Assembly (NCBI GenBank): GCA_032622095.1
Contig: CP136064.1
Location: 248,715,827-248,779,826, forward strand
Reading direction: 5' to 3'
Origin: Siphonodentalium dalli
Lineage: Eukaryota > Mollusca > Scaphopoda > Gadilida > Siphonodentaliidae
DNA: 64,000 bases
Both the position numbers and the translations under genes were made by a program. The notes under the pieces are model-generated. The model was given only the letters and a program-made list of their open reading frames with translations. It did no database searches and was not told where the DNA came from. Positions 42,901 through 57,900 of the stretch are shown one piece after another; the stretch's first letter is position 1, and each line of letters begins with the position of its first letter.

Positions 42901-45900
42901 TCCGGCATACTGATGACCGAATGTGACGTAGTTGTATGCCTGTCACGTGAACACTAGCGCCCTATTAACATAGAGAAACCCGAAAAAGGATAATGCTCAT
43001 TCCAGCCATCAAATACCACAATTTGTCATTAATTTGTGTCGTCAAAGTCGCGTAACTAGCCTTTTATTTGAAACCGAATACTATATAAGACGATGTATGA
43101 ATCTTGAATACCAGTTAACATTGCCTGAGGGGGTGGTGACACCCTCATTTTTAATCACAGATTCAACAACTGAAACACTAAGCTTAATGCACATCACTCA
43201 AAATATCTACGAAGCAAATTTACCGTTGTGTGAAAGTAACCTCGTATTATATTATATTATATACGTTAATTCGTTACAGCACGTTGATATAAACACATAT
43301 CATAGCCCAACTTTCTCCATACTTCGTTTACCTATATATGTTTCTTCCATACATCATGTCCGTACACATTGTACTACAGTGGGTATAGTCCATGAACTGT
43401 GGAATTTCTATCTTGAAGATAACAAACATTTAATGGAGTAACTACATGAAGTTTTTTAAATTTAATACATCATGGAGTGAATTTCAATATGAGAATTTCC
43501 TATTTCAGTATATTCGATTTATGACGCCAAAAGTTTCGAGTTTAATTGAACATCTTAAAGTTTTGACAACTCTGAGATACAGTTGAAATAGGAGGCAAAT
43601 TAATTCACATAGTTGAAAATCGTTATTGTAGCCACCATAGCTATGCATATACATTGTATATGGGGCGATTACACCATTTTCTTGAACCCATGAATATATG
43701 AACTCACAGGAAGTTATGTTTACTTTAAACTTCCCCAAATGGACATGTATGTAGAAACGCGGGCTATGAGAATATTGTCCACATCCGTTTCACTTCAGTT
43801 CCTGTTCTTTCAGTGCACACAATATTGCCACCTTTTACATCACGTTTGTAATGTTTGTCTATATATTTTGGGTTATGTTATATACGCAATTTAAAATTGC
43901 CTATAGGTAGAACAATTTCATTGAAATTGTAGAATTAAATTCTTAATAAAATTGACTATTCCCACACGATAACATGTTTCATTTTGCTATAGTTGATTTT
44001 TTCACTGTATAGACATCAGTGAGCAGTAGTCTGATGTAATGTAGAATAAATACATATTCAATGGCTTCGACGTAACAGGAAGAAACTTGATCACATACAA
44101 CTGAAAGTGTGAAAATAAATAATATATATCAATTGTCTCTGTCAGTCATTTAAATTATGTTCCACTTCCACAGCCATTGAGTTTTTTTTATTGACGAATA
44201 ATACATAATCGTGCAACTTTTAATCTATAATTTCATTCATTGCATCATAAACCCATAAGTATTGGATTGTCATTGTTTCTATCGTCATCAGACATTGGCG
44301 CCCTCACCATCTTATTCAAGAATAACAAAGGGTGCCTTTCTCTTGCTTGATTTATATACCACGCCGATCATTTCCACAGGCTGCGCTTTGGCGAAGGTTG
44401 ATTTGGTTCTCATCTTGGATTCGTCTACGAGTGTGACAGAAGCAAACTTCAATAAGATGAAGGACTTCGTCGTAGATTTGTTGGACAACGCTGAAATCGA
44501 CAATGGTAACGTCAGAGTTGGTCTCGTCATGTACAGTACGGCGGTGCACATCGAATTTTACCTCGACGATTTCAACAAAAAAGAGGATATTTTCGCCAAA
44601 ATAAAAAATCTCCCATATCGATACGGAAGCACGAATACGGCCGATGGTATCAAGGCTATGCGTAGGCAGTTGTTCGTTAGAGGTAAGGGAGACCGGGAAG
44701 GGGTGCCAAACATCGCCATTCTGATGACTGATGGTATATCAAACATAAACGCTTATGAAACAGTCCCCGAGGCGGAGCTAGCAAGGGATAGGAATATCCA
44801 CATTTATGTCATTGGTATTGGTCTGAAGGACACGAGGGAAATTGACCAGATTGCCACTAAACCAATCGAAAAGAACAGGTTCAACGTCGACGATTTCGGT
44901 GCCCTCGAAGGAATTGATGAGATAATATTCTCCTCCATCTGTCCAGGTATTTTGTCGTTGGTTGCTGACTTTTCGCAAGCAAAACATGAATTATTGTTGT
45001 ATACTCATATCGGTGTTCAGTTTGTATTTATATTCGATGTACTCACATTATTTATTATATTGAATATCAATATGTAACCCCATATACACTTTATTATTGA
45101 TGTATTATACACCATTGTTATATAAATATTTAGATATATCCACACATACATATACCTGTACACGTTATGGTTAAATTAACATATGTTTTGTGAGGGTCAC
45201 GGCGTTACTATCGTATATGCAAAGAACTGCATGGGCAATATGATTGTCTATCTCCTGTTGGTTTTACACGCTAAAAATCGCCACTTGTAATACTGGTATT
45301 GTTAGCCAAATAAGTTGAAGGAAACACACTTGAATTACACTGGCCGATAGATATTTCCAAAAACACCAATGTAACACTCCAAACGCATTTTAAAATATTG
45401 TGTTTTGTGTAAAAAAAATGGCTGTGAATGGGCCACTTACCTATTTATATATGAACATTCTCAAGCGGAATATTTTCGATGATTGGTGTGTTTCATTGAG
45501 AAAACTTGTAAACTGTTTTAAAATGTGCATGACGATGTTTCCCAGAATGGATATTCGATAAATCTAATTTGCCAAATAGATCACTATCCGGAAACAAGTA
45601 TGCCGTGTCCCTCACTATCTGTTGTAATAATTCGTTCTCGTTCTCCAGTGTTCATGATATATGTTGTTCGCTGATGTATATATACCATATGTGATGGAAC
45701 TTATAAGCACATTCAGGTGGGATTTTTAATAATCAGATATCGATTTTTAAAGAGATTTAGCAGTATTTCACTTTTGGTCAGGCGCCCAAATAGTGATAAA
45801 AAAAGAGTAAAACTTTGATCTCCTCCATCTGTCCGGCTATTTTGTCGTTGGCTCTTGGGTTTAGAAAGCAAAATGTGTATTTTTGACCCATACTTATATA

Positions 45901-48900
45901 TCGGCGTTCAGCATATATATATATTCCATGTACCCATATCATTATATGGAATTACAATATGTAACCCCACATTTACTGTATTATTGATGTATTTTACTCC
46001 AATCTGTATAAATATTTATATATATTCACACATACATGTACCTACACGTGGTGGTTAAACCAACATATGTGTTGTGAGGGTCACGGCGTTACAATCATAG
46101 ATGCAAATAACTTGGCAACTTTATTTTATATCCCATATTCATTATAGTTATCCTAGCTAACTTTTACCACACTCAAAATCGCCTCATGCGAATCGGAATT
46201 AGAGTTGGATAAGTTGAAGGAAACACACTAGACTAGCTATCAAATTGTGTGAGTGGCAACTGATTAGATCCATTGAATAGTTTGACCCCTTCAAGGATAA
46301 TTTTTTCAACGCTACATAAATTTCCGAAATGTAGTGTTTCTTTTAAATATAGCTGTGCAGTGACCACTTACTTATTTATATACCAATAGTCGGAAACAGA
46401 AGCTATCATTCCAGACAAAAATTGAATAAAATCTTGTCGATGTTTTCTATATTGAGTAAACGGTTGGGGAATTGTTCATTAACACGTTTCCACGAATGAT
46501 TCTCTGATAAATGTTTGTGTTTGAGGATATAAGTTTTCCAAAGATTTGTGTATGCCGTGCCCCTCAATGCCCTTTGTACTAACACGTTCTCTAATGTTCA
46601 TAATATGTTCTCTGATGCAAAAAGGTTACACTGAAGTAATTCCATTGGTAGTGGTCTCCAATGGATTTTGGGATGCAGGAGAGAATTAACAAAATTCTGG
46701 GTTCTGATTGGTTAATAGTAGTATTGATGGTTAAATATTGCAATTACTCCTCTTGAAATTTCAGACGCCAAACAAAACATTGGCACATTGTAAAACATGC
46801 GGTCCTAGTTTAAATTTCTGTTCGTGTGAGGTAAGAAATCTGAATATTTTTTCATGCATTCCGACTTTAGATTGTAAATCCGAAATTTAAAGGTACATTC
46901 AATGCCCGACTGGACGATATTTTTCATGCAGAAACTTTGCGCATATGCCAATCCTGGTGACCATGTACTCGTTTGCCATAATTCGTGGATACTCAGGGCT
47001 TCAGGCCATTATATGTTAACACTGCATGAGGCCTATGGGAAATAATTACTTCACTGTAACCTATACCATGTTATAAGATGTCCCATCCGATCTCATACCT
47101 TAAACTAGTTGTGTTTTCTGTACCAACTTAAATTAATGCAATGGTAGCCCATTCATTGGAGGTTTTGATGATTACATATTGACTTTAAAAATTTTTTTTA
47201 AATTTTGTTCGGGCACTCCAAATGTCAAAAGGTAACTTATGGTAAATGATTCTTATTGTTTCCTTGCTATTTATTAAAGAGCTTTCCTAATATCGGCTAT
47301 TTACCTTTCTGTTGTGGTATTAATTTTAATGTTCTTGTTGGCTTTCGAGGTACCGATTTTCTATGAATGGAGGCCGAACATTTACTTCGGAAATTTGACT
47401 TATTTCGGGTAGAATCGGATTGGGGTCTATAAATCCTGGTGTAACAAAAAATGTATTTCCATCATCCATGTGTATTCATCTATATTGGTGTTTATAATAT
47501 GTTTAAACTGATCACGATCATTTCTGAGCAATGAGTTTAAACTCGGATATATACCGGGTAATGGAGTCTACACATCCTGGTGTAACAGAAAATGTATTTC
47601 CATGTGTATTCATAAATATTGGTGTTTTTAATATGTGTAAACTAATAAGGATAATTTCTGCGTTCAGGGTTTACTTGTAATAATATCATTCCCATTTACA
47701 ATGAGTTTAAACTCGGATACATACCGGGTGCATGATGGTGCATGTGCATTGTCTTAAATGTGAGCCATATCAGATCAATGTATGCACTACTAACATGTAT
47801 TAACGCAATGTTAATATATGTATTTCACGCATGATTTCCATATAAATATACCAGAGGTAAGGCTATAACATGTTATGTTTGATTGGTCCTCCTGTAATGC
47901 AATACAGACTACACATGATGACAACAAAAAGTAAATATTTTCATTAATCTTATATAGTTCCCAATTCTAATTTCTAAATATGTACCAACATGTATGGCAT
48001 GTGATTTCTTTCTTCAGAATAAAATAGTATACGTTACAGACTAAAAATGTTTGATAAACTATGGTTATCAACACAAGTACCCTATTTGGAATCATAATAT
48101 TTTGTCCATTATGACTATTATTCCTCTGATAATTGAGGAGGGTTTGCATACCCATATAATTTGGGCCACTCTTTGTTCATACATTTTCTCCTACATCGCC
48201 GGCCCAATTACAATGTTTGTAAAATGTAAATTTGTGCATTATATATGATGTAATTATTATATTTTCTAAATATTTTTGGCGAAATAAATACTCTGTAAAG
48301 CACCATTCCTGTGATATATATACCCAATGTTGGCATATCTAAGGTTCTTATAATTCTCTTTTACAGTTGTTACCAAGCCACCGCCAGGTAATATTTAGTT
48401 TTAAATAATTCAGTTAATTGTATATGCATGCGGATCTATAACTGGACGCAATGAGCTGTGATAAAACACTCCGCTGGGGTGATCGGATGGGAATACATGT
48501 ATATGTGAGTTATATGCAGTAACTATCGTTGTCATTGCATGAATTTCCATATGTTTATCGGTGATGAATTTGTTCCGAACTAAATAGTAAAAATTTAAAA
48601 TCGTGCGTTGTTTTTTTCTGAAATAATATGATATACGTGTTCTCGGCATTAGTTGAAGGCTGAATTGTTCAGTGGGCAAGATGTATGGGTACTCGCTTAT
48701 CAGTGTTATTCACTGAAATATGCACACAGTATATTTTAAGCATGCATAATTCTCACGCGTACTCCAGTTTTGCAAAATTATGTTCAAAAATATTATCATT
48801 AAAATCATAAAAATCACGCGTTAAACTAATGGGACGATAAAAAAATAGGCACATTGTTCAAAGCATTACTACTAACGATATATGGTGAACAACCACCAGC

Positions 48901-51900
48901 GCTGGTGCCACACGAGCGCCTGGGCGGGGTATACTTAAGCCTATTACACTTAGTCAGACGAATTTCGACTCATCGATTGTTCTTTCAGGTATATATCTGA
49001 CTTCTATTAAACATGCGAATGTTTGTGTATGTATATACATGTAATACATATAAATATGTTTCTATGGGAGTCGTGTATATATATGCAAATGAAATGTTAT
49101 TCAAGTCAAGTTGGGACATCCGTAGTTACTAAATCTTCCAATCTAAACATTTTAGCCTGCTCAACCAAAGTTGATATAGCTTTTGTGATTGACTCATCAA
49201 CCAGTGTTAACGAAAACAATTTCGTGAAGGTGAAGGACTTTACGTCACGTTTGCTTGAACTTGCGGATATTGACTCTGGTGCGGTTCAAATTGCTGTGTT
49301 GACCTACAGCACGGAGGTCTACGTGCAATTCCACCTCGACAGATATTCAACAAAGGAAGCCGTTTTGAACGCCATCTCAGCTATACCTTATCGATACGGC
49401 AGCACTAACACTGCCGACGGCCTCAAAATAATGCGAGAAGAACTCTTCAGTACTCACTATGGAGCCAGGCCAGACGCTGATCACATCGCCATAGTAATCA
49501 CTGATGGTGTATCCAATATAAACGGACGCGATACTATTCCACAAGCTCGAGAAGCCAAAGATGTTGGTATTCATATTTATGCTATTGGAATTGGTTTGGG
49601 GGACACAAGGGAGCTGAATGGAATAGCGTCGGAGCCATACCGCGATAACAGATTCATAGTACAGGACTTCCGTTCTCTCCAGAATATTGACAAGAAGCTG
49701 TTCGCAGCCATCTGTATAGGTAGAACAACGCACAGCACGGGTTCATGGTCAAAAAACACGCACCACAGTTAATATTACAGCACCCGGTTATATCATCACC
49801 AAAATTGTTAATGTTATGTCACTGGTTCAGGAAGTCAAAAGCACCCGTTGGTTGCAAACTGTCCATGCACACATAACCTTCCCTTGTTGATAACTGTTGT
49901 ATTTAAATGTATGTGACTGTTATAATATACATTCGTTACAGCACATGTTGTGGATTCTAACTGTGGAGATTGTTACCAACACACTGAGTTAGGAATCCAA
50001 AAGCACCCGTTGGTTGCCAAACTGTCCCTGCACACACAAAAAAACGTTCCCATGTTGACAATTTGTTGTATTTAAATGTTATTATTCAAATATATATGTG
50101 TTACAGCACCGGTTGAGGATTCTAACAGTGGCGATCACAATATTGTAACTTATTACCCAAACACTGGACTAGGAAACAAACTGTCACTGCACAACACTAT
50201 AACGCTCCTGTGTTTGTTAATTTAAAATGTATGTGTTTGTTCAAAGAGTCGTTGCAGTACTGGTTGCGGATTCTAATGTGACCGAATGTACAACACAATA
50301 TCTGGTGTTGGTCTCATAATTCATGTTTGCATGCCACATTATCATGCGTTGTACACTAGTCCTATGCTATATTCTAATGTTGATGTTGGTGGGCCATGTT
50401 GATGTAGTATTGATGTTGGTGGAACAAACTAAAACAGCTGTTTTAGGATAGGCAATTTCATTGAATTGTCATTTTCGGTAGATTCGAACGATTCGCGCGT
50501 CAGACCACAGATAGTATCTGCTAGGAGCTTCAATAACATACATGTAACTATATTGAAATGATGTAATTAGTGGAACCATTATTTTATGACGTTATATGGT
50601 GGAGTTTTTGTTCTTGTGGTACTTGTGAGCACAGAGGCAGTCGTTGTTGGCATATTTTTATATTATATGTGTACCTGAATTCTTTCAGTTGACAATCGCC
50701 TTCTGTTCGGTCATTCATATTTGCAGACCTGACATAAGCAATGCTTATTGCAAGCAAACTTTTACTGAGAATGGCGATTTTTGAGAATTTCGTATGTATT
50801 TTCTAGGCCTGTGTTTAATTTTGATTCTTGTCTACATTGGTTTACACAATCACAATCCGAGGTTTATCGGCGGGACCCACCAACATTTCAGCTTTATAGC
50901 AGGACTCGTTATCAATGCTTATTATTCATGTTACGCACTGACTCCCAAAAAGCACAACACTATTCATGAGTTTATGTCGTCCACGAAACCTGCTATCTCG
51001 AAAATATTTAATGCATAGAAAGTTTTAACATATCACGAATATAATATGCTCGACCAATTGCACCCTTGTTCCCAATGAAGTCTCATCATATTTAAATTCA
51101 GCACTTTATTTATTTGTTTCGTTTCCGACTGTGATTGCTGAATCGCTCTGCAATACTGCAATACCATGTATGGCCAAGACGAAGACAAAATGGACGCTGT
51201 TAAAATAAAGATAGCTGTAGATTCGAGCTTCGTTCTTTTGGACCAGGCTTGATGATACATAAAGCGTGTTTAGTTTTACTGCTAACAGAATATCACGGTT
51301 CTTTATTTGTGACCCGCCATATCAAATCCAGTCGTAAGTCGGGATTTTTTTTACCCTGTGCCAATGCATTCTCTTATATATGCGAGTCGATCATAGGTCG
51401 CCTCGCATATATAAGAGAATGCATTGGCCTAACAATCATGTTTTTTAAATAAATGTTTTTGACAATTTTAGGACATAAAATAAAAAACATCCATTACCCT
51501 GCAGGGAGCCCCACAAATATATAGAAGCATATAGAAGAGTGTCGTATGCTCATGTTTGTCTGGGGCTCTGTATGGGTGAAATTATAAAATTATTAAAGAA
51601 TACAAGAAAAATTATTAAAATTGTTAGGCCATTGCATTCTCTTATATATGCGAGGCGACCTATGGTCGACTCGCATATATAAGAGAATGCATTGGCACAG
51701 GGTAAAGAAATCCCGACTTACGACTGGATTTGATATGGCGGGTCACATTTCTCATGATGATTCGTTGAGTTCTTGCTATTCATGCATGTGTGGAAAACAC
51801 GTAACGCTTAAAAGCATTATAGATGGTACAAACTAAGAAACCTATACTAATTGAGTCTACAGAAACTGTCTTCGCTTGAGATTAAAACCAAAATATACAA

Positions 51901-54900
51901 AATGAGAGTGCTTCTTTTGTTTGATGTAGTGTTCTTGTAAGAATGCCTTACTGATATCTTCAAAACTATAATTTGTGAGCAACTTCATTTGCATATCATC
52001 TACCAAACTTTTGATTATCGAATGTATATTATATATCTTTTATTTGGTTCATTAAATACACTGAAAATCGGCATACTGAGCTTATTTGCAACTAAACAAT
52101 CGTTTGTTGAGAACATTGCTTAATGGTCTTTGCTAAATACAACTTGTCATGACCTATATTAAGATAAGAATATACCTTATGTTTACAGCAACAACAACAA
52201 CGGCGGAACCGACAACCACACGTCCGATCGCACCACCTCCTGATCCGGGTAAGTTATCAAATCGCAATACTCCCACAGTCGGCTCACTGATGTGGACTTG
52301 CAGATAATAAGAGCATCGGTGTTCAGCAGACTATTGTTGAAACTCACAAATTCAAGAATAGAAATACTATAACATTTTCTATACAAAAAAAACTTGATCT
52401 CTAAACATTTTTGTCTAAAACCAGAAAAAAAATTGTAATGTAAGAAATCACATGATCACTTTCTCTAACACGTTTTCTTATAACCAATACTCTAGATATA
52501 AGAAAATGTGCTACAGGTGAATAACGTTTTATAGACTTTTTCCCGAATAAGAAATTATTTCTTAAAATGAGAACATTAAGTCTCAAAATAGGAACTATTT
52601 TCTTACCTAGAAAATCTTTTTGGCAGTGTGACTAAAGACTTAGAAAATAAATGGTCGAACAGTTGATTATTATTATTATTAAAAAATATGTAGATGTATT
52701 TGTAAAGAAGAAAAAATACTATAACATTCCATATGTGCATGTTTCTGGGGTACTTCAATTCAATTTAATAATACACTCGTCATCAATTGACATAGAGAGA
52801 GGAAAATACATGGTTCCAATTTCAAAAGTGTGCACACTATATGTTGGATTGTGCATGCGCGCAGTGATTTATATGTATAAATCTGACTTTGTAATATGGG
52901 TTATATGTGACCCGCCATATCAAATCCAGTCGTAAGTCGGGATTGTTTTACCCTGTGTCTCGCATATATAAGAGAATGCATTGGCCTAACAATTTGTTAT
53001 AATTTTTTTTAAATAAATGTTTCTTACAATTTTTAGGACATAAAATAAAAAAACATCCATTACCCTGCAGGGAGCCCCACACATATATAGAAGCATATAG
53101 AAGAGTGTCGTCTGCTCATGTTTGTCTGGGGCTCTGTATGGGTGAAATTATAACATTGTTAAAGAATAAATTATTAAAATTGTAAAAAATTGTTAGGCCA
53201 ATGCATTCTCTTATATATGCGAGGCGACCTATGGTCGACTCGCATATATAAGAGAATGCATTGGTACAGGGTGAAAAAAATCCCGACTTACGACTGGATT
53301 TGATATGGCGGGTCACATATGTGGTCAGTAATCAGTGGGCTTGGATCGGTTGGAATAGCGTTTTTCGTATGCGTCAGGAGTTCATCATTATTGACTACCC
53401 TCTTAATAAATAGTGCAAGATTAGTAAGCGTTCGTTTAATACCGCTATTGAACAGGTTGGCTAGCTTCAATGTGGTGGGTCTTTTGTAGTAGTATCGCTT
53501 TGTGTATGTTGATCTTAGCTCTATCAGGTTTGGGCACACTAAAATATAATGAAATTCGTCTCCGATTCCCTTTCCACATAACGAGCACAATCTCTCGTTA
53601 TATGGGGTGTTAGTCCAGGATCAGTTCCCGGTGGTTTCTGGACCTGAACCTCGCTTAATGGCAATACAATATTGTTGTTTTTTTTATCCAGAATTTCGGT
53701 TGGATAAAATGTGCTCTAATCCACCTATAGCAGAGAGTATTAAATTGGTAAATTCAAACTATTAGCACGTGCAGTCAATGTCGATATTTGAAGCACGCTA
53801 TATGCATATTATCTGCGAAGTATTCAATATAAGTTTTGAAAGATTTGTGTTGGGTATCAATATTTTATAACGTGGCTTTCGTTTGTTGAGTCTTTTTATT
53901 GCCACTCAAACATAATACAATTGTAGGTTATAATATGTGGACTTCAACTGCTGGGATTATATATATTTTATTTGGAGTTTTTGTGTCACGAAAATAAAAA
54001 ATAAAACTGTAACAAATGTTTTTGTATACTGACGCAGGTTGTGGTCTCGAAAAGGTCGATCTCGCAATTGTTATCGACTCTTCAACCAGCGTGACAGAGA
54101 AGAACTTCTTGTTTGTCAAAGAATTCGCGAAAGCGATGCTAATACCAGCCGACATAGACAGTGGTAATACAAGGGTGGCCGTTCTCTCCTACAGCACTGA
54201 CGTGAGTTATTTTTATCATTAGGTCACATCAATTTTATTAGTTGGTTTAGGGACAGCAGGGCTCAAACTGTATAGATAGATAAGGGGCCAATATCGCAAC
54301 ATATCCTCGCCCGAATCGCACATAATCGACCTATAATGTGAAATAGGTACATAATGTGATTATTTTACTCTGAAATAAGCAGACTTATACTTGTTATTTC
54401 GTTTTATGGTGCGGGCCACAGTGAAAACACATGTTAAAGAGCGTACACATGAAAAGTCCTGAGTTGAGTTATTTGTGTCATTGTCCGCACATAATCTGCT
54501 TAGAATCGCCTCACTATGAGTCGATAATTGTGCTGAAAATGAGAGCGTTTTAGTCAAAATGAGGCGATTCTAAGCATATTATCTACCTAAAACAAGTTGT
54601 ATTATAAGCAGATAATGTGCGATTTTGGGGAGAACAGGCTGAGTATCACAAGCTCCGATAAATTATATTGACATTTCGTTCGGCGATTTACTTACATGGC
54701 TGTTGACGCACTTCAGTAAACAGCAGATATTCATTTGCAATTATTTGTTGCGATATTGCAGATTAAGGTATTTAGACACATCAAAACATGAATATTTCAA
54801 TTTTTCTCATTTTCCCAATATGATATTGCAGCCTATTCTTACGAAAATCCGCACATTGTATGCTTACAATAGAAGTCATTTTAGGTTGATAATCTGCTGA

Positions 54901-57900
54901 GAATCGCCTCATTTTGAGTCCTTAATATGCTAACAATGAGAAATTTATTTCTAAAATTTCAGTTTTATGAATACGAAGCGAAGCGAAACGCCTATCAAAA
55001 ACCACGTGACTCCAGCGTCCTACTTCGCTCAGCTGTAACTAATCCCTCCACTTTCTTCTGGCCTTTTATAACCCCATAAAGTTTATTGCTCCTCGATGGG
55101 AGGCTGGGAGGGTTGGTAATATTAATGACATTACAAGTATTCATAAAACTGAAATTTGAGAAATAAATTTCTCATTTTCATTTCATAATTTCATGTCATT
55201 AATATTACATATGGAATATTACCGATTCCAACAGTAAATCTATAAAGGAGGTGGGATACAAGAGAACAATAAACTATCTTACTCATAACTTGTTCTTTTC
55301 TTCCCATAAATCATCATTCTTCCCTCACAAAGTATTTCCCAAATGTATACACACCAATAACACTTCCTATATATATACAGAAAAATATGTATTACAATTA
55401 TATACATAATAAAAATCAATTTTGCAACTCGCCAGAAAGGCGGTCCCACTCCAAAACTATAGCCCAAGATTGTGCCACACTTCACGTTGAATGACCAGTA
55501 ACATGATCTAAAACTTGCTGCTGTTCATTATAACAGAGTTTTATACAATCCACCAACCAACGAGAAATTGTCTGACTCGTCACTGGTTGATGAGGTTTAT
55601 TCAAAGCCAAAAACAAATTGCGATAATTATCCACCGTAGTAGCTTCGCTACGGAACCCAACTGTACGATTAAGGTAGAGAATTAATGCCCTCTTAGGGTC
55701 CAGCTTTTCACATTGTGGAAAACTAGGAATAAATATTGACTGCGTAATGTGATTTGGACGATCCTGTTTAGACAAACCAGCCCTTCTAAACAGAATACCT
55801 TGTGGTTGAATGTTTATATAGCCTTCTCCAATATTCAGCGCCTGTAGGTCACTACAACGTCTAAAGGAGGTAACAGCCACCAACATAACAGTCTTTAAAG
55901 TCACCAGCCTTAATGAAACATCCTCCATTGGTTCGAAAGGGGGCATATGTAGGCATTCTAAAATGATAGAAAGATCCCATGATGGTAATAAATGTCGGAT
56001 TGGAGGTCTTTCATTAAAACCACCTTTCAACATTCTGATGACCATAGGATGTTGACCTACGGGATGTCCTTCAATAGTCGGTAAAATTGCTGACATCATA
56101 GATCGATACCCTGTAATAGTTGAGTATGCTAATCCTTTGTCAAATAAGGATGACAAAAAATTTAAACATTCTGTTCGAGAAGCTGTATAGGGATCAATTT
56201 GTTCACTATGACACCAGCGACTGAATTGTCCAAACTTACAATCATAGTCTTTTCTGTTACCTGGCCTGCGGGAGGAAGATAACAATCTTCGAGCCCCTGT
56301 CTAAATGTCTGCTGTTTCATACTGCCGGTCGACAGAAGCCAGCCCATCAAGTTCAGATGTTCTGGACTCGAGTGCACTATCATTTCCTGCTCCTGTGTCA
56401 GAAATTTCGGACACAGAGGCAACAACACTGGAGGTGCCACGAGTAATTGAAGCAATCGGGGATACCAACACCTCCGATGCCAACATGGTGCGATCAAAAG
56501 TATCGTGCAATGAAACTGTATCATGTGAGATAACACCCTCGTTAAGAGAGGGAATGGTGGAAATGCATACGCAAATAGGTTGTTCCAAGGTATTGGTAAC
56601 GCATCCCGGACTTTGGCTTGTCGTTGGTACGTCCAAGCACAAAAACTATCGGTCTGAGTGTTCTGATCTGTTGCAGACAGATCTAAGTCAGGTTGACCCC
56701 ACCTGTTGAATAGTTGTTGCACTATCTCGCGATTGAGACATGTCATACGGACCTTGGTTGAAATTTGGGCTCAAATTGTTTTTTTTGTCGGCAGCCATCT
56801 TGTATTGTACTCTTTGCATGACTAAATTATTTAACCATTCGTTCTGATCTAACTTGTGTCGACTTATAAAGTCCGCCAACACATTGTTCCGCCCTCGAAC
56901 GTGGATTGCTTTCAACATGGTATTGTTCTTGATCGCTAACATCCACAATTTCTGTGTCAATTTCCACAGATTTGGAGACCTCGTGCCTCCTTGTTTGTTT
57001 ATATACTGACTGACTGTTGTCTGTCTGTATCAAAACATTTCGCCGTTAGATCTCCAATAAAAAATGAGACACTGTCCGAATAACAGCTTCTAGTTCCAGA
57101 CAATTTATGTGTGCTAACCTTTCCATAGGGGTCCAAAGTCCCTGTGTCACACAATTGTTCATCATCCCTCCCCAACCATGCGTCTTGGCTGCGTCCGTGG
57201 TGATTGGATTTCGGTCGAAATTGGTGTGAGAGATCGGCCTCTCAAAATGTTCCGATCCTGTAACCACCATGTTAGCTGACTTATGAGATCCACAGTCAAA
57301 GGAATGCTGTGGGTTAACTCCGTTCGTAATGGGTACCAATACTTTGTGAGATGCCACTGAATCGGTCGCATGAAAAATCGAGCATTTGGAATGAGATCTA
57401 ATAGGGATGCAATTATCCCTAACAGTACAAAGTACTGCCGGCACTGTTTGGTCCTTTCATTAGACTTAACGTGATGTTCTTCAGAGTTAACACTCATTCC
57501 TCTGAAGGATAAACCATGCCTTGCATGAGATTGAACCGGCAGCCCAGGTAATTGACCTGTTGGCTGATCATCAGTTGTGATTTTTCTTCGTTGATCAGAA
57601 ACCCTAGGCTTGTCAAAATATTGAGAACGAGCCTGCGATCTGTGATGAATTGAGTCCGGTTGAAATTCACTACCAACCAATCGTCTAAGAATGAAATCAG
57701 ACGTATGCCCCGCCCCTCATACGCAGGTAATCTGCGACCACGGAGGTGATTCTTGTGAACACCAGAGTCGACATTGTTGGACCAAAACATAGGGCTCGAA
57801 ATTGATAAGTTTTCTTTTGAAATTGAAATCTCAGATCTTTTCGATTGTGTTCTTCGATTTTCACATGGAAATATGCGTCGCATATATAGGTCTAGTGTGA

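Larger units (their letters stand above)
42221..44379 (+). other. Intron between vWA 7 and vWA 8
   Basis: About 2.2 kb. It holds a 27-bp tandem repeat (42643-42770) and a doubtful linker exon at 43814-43843. If that exon is not used, vWA 7 and vWA 8 abut directly (ICE then GCALAKVD), the only domain pair without a linker. Confidence 0.55.
49720..52188 (+). other. Intron after vWA 9
   Basis: About 2.5 kb with a degenerate tandem repeat (49775-50275) and a TGTGACCCGCC MITE (51309-51747). The stretch 50.3-51.2 kb contains only open frames without recognisable similarity. Confidence 0.6.
52249..54037 (+). other. Intron before vWA 10
   Basis: About 1.8 kb with a TGTGACCCGCC MITE (52906-53317) and a LINE coding relic on the minus strand (53318-53615). 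The remainder is AT-rich and unrecognised. Confidence 0.65.

Noticed and set aside
55279-55485. Separate small gene downstream of the DIRS recombinase
   Set aside because: The frame begins out of phase within the recombinase tail and turns into AT-rich non-coding sequence; best seen as the decayed end of the element.
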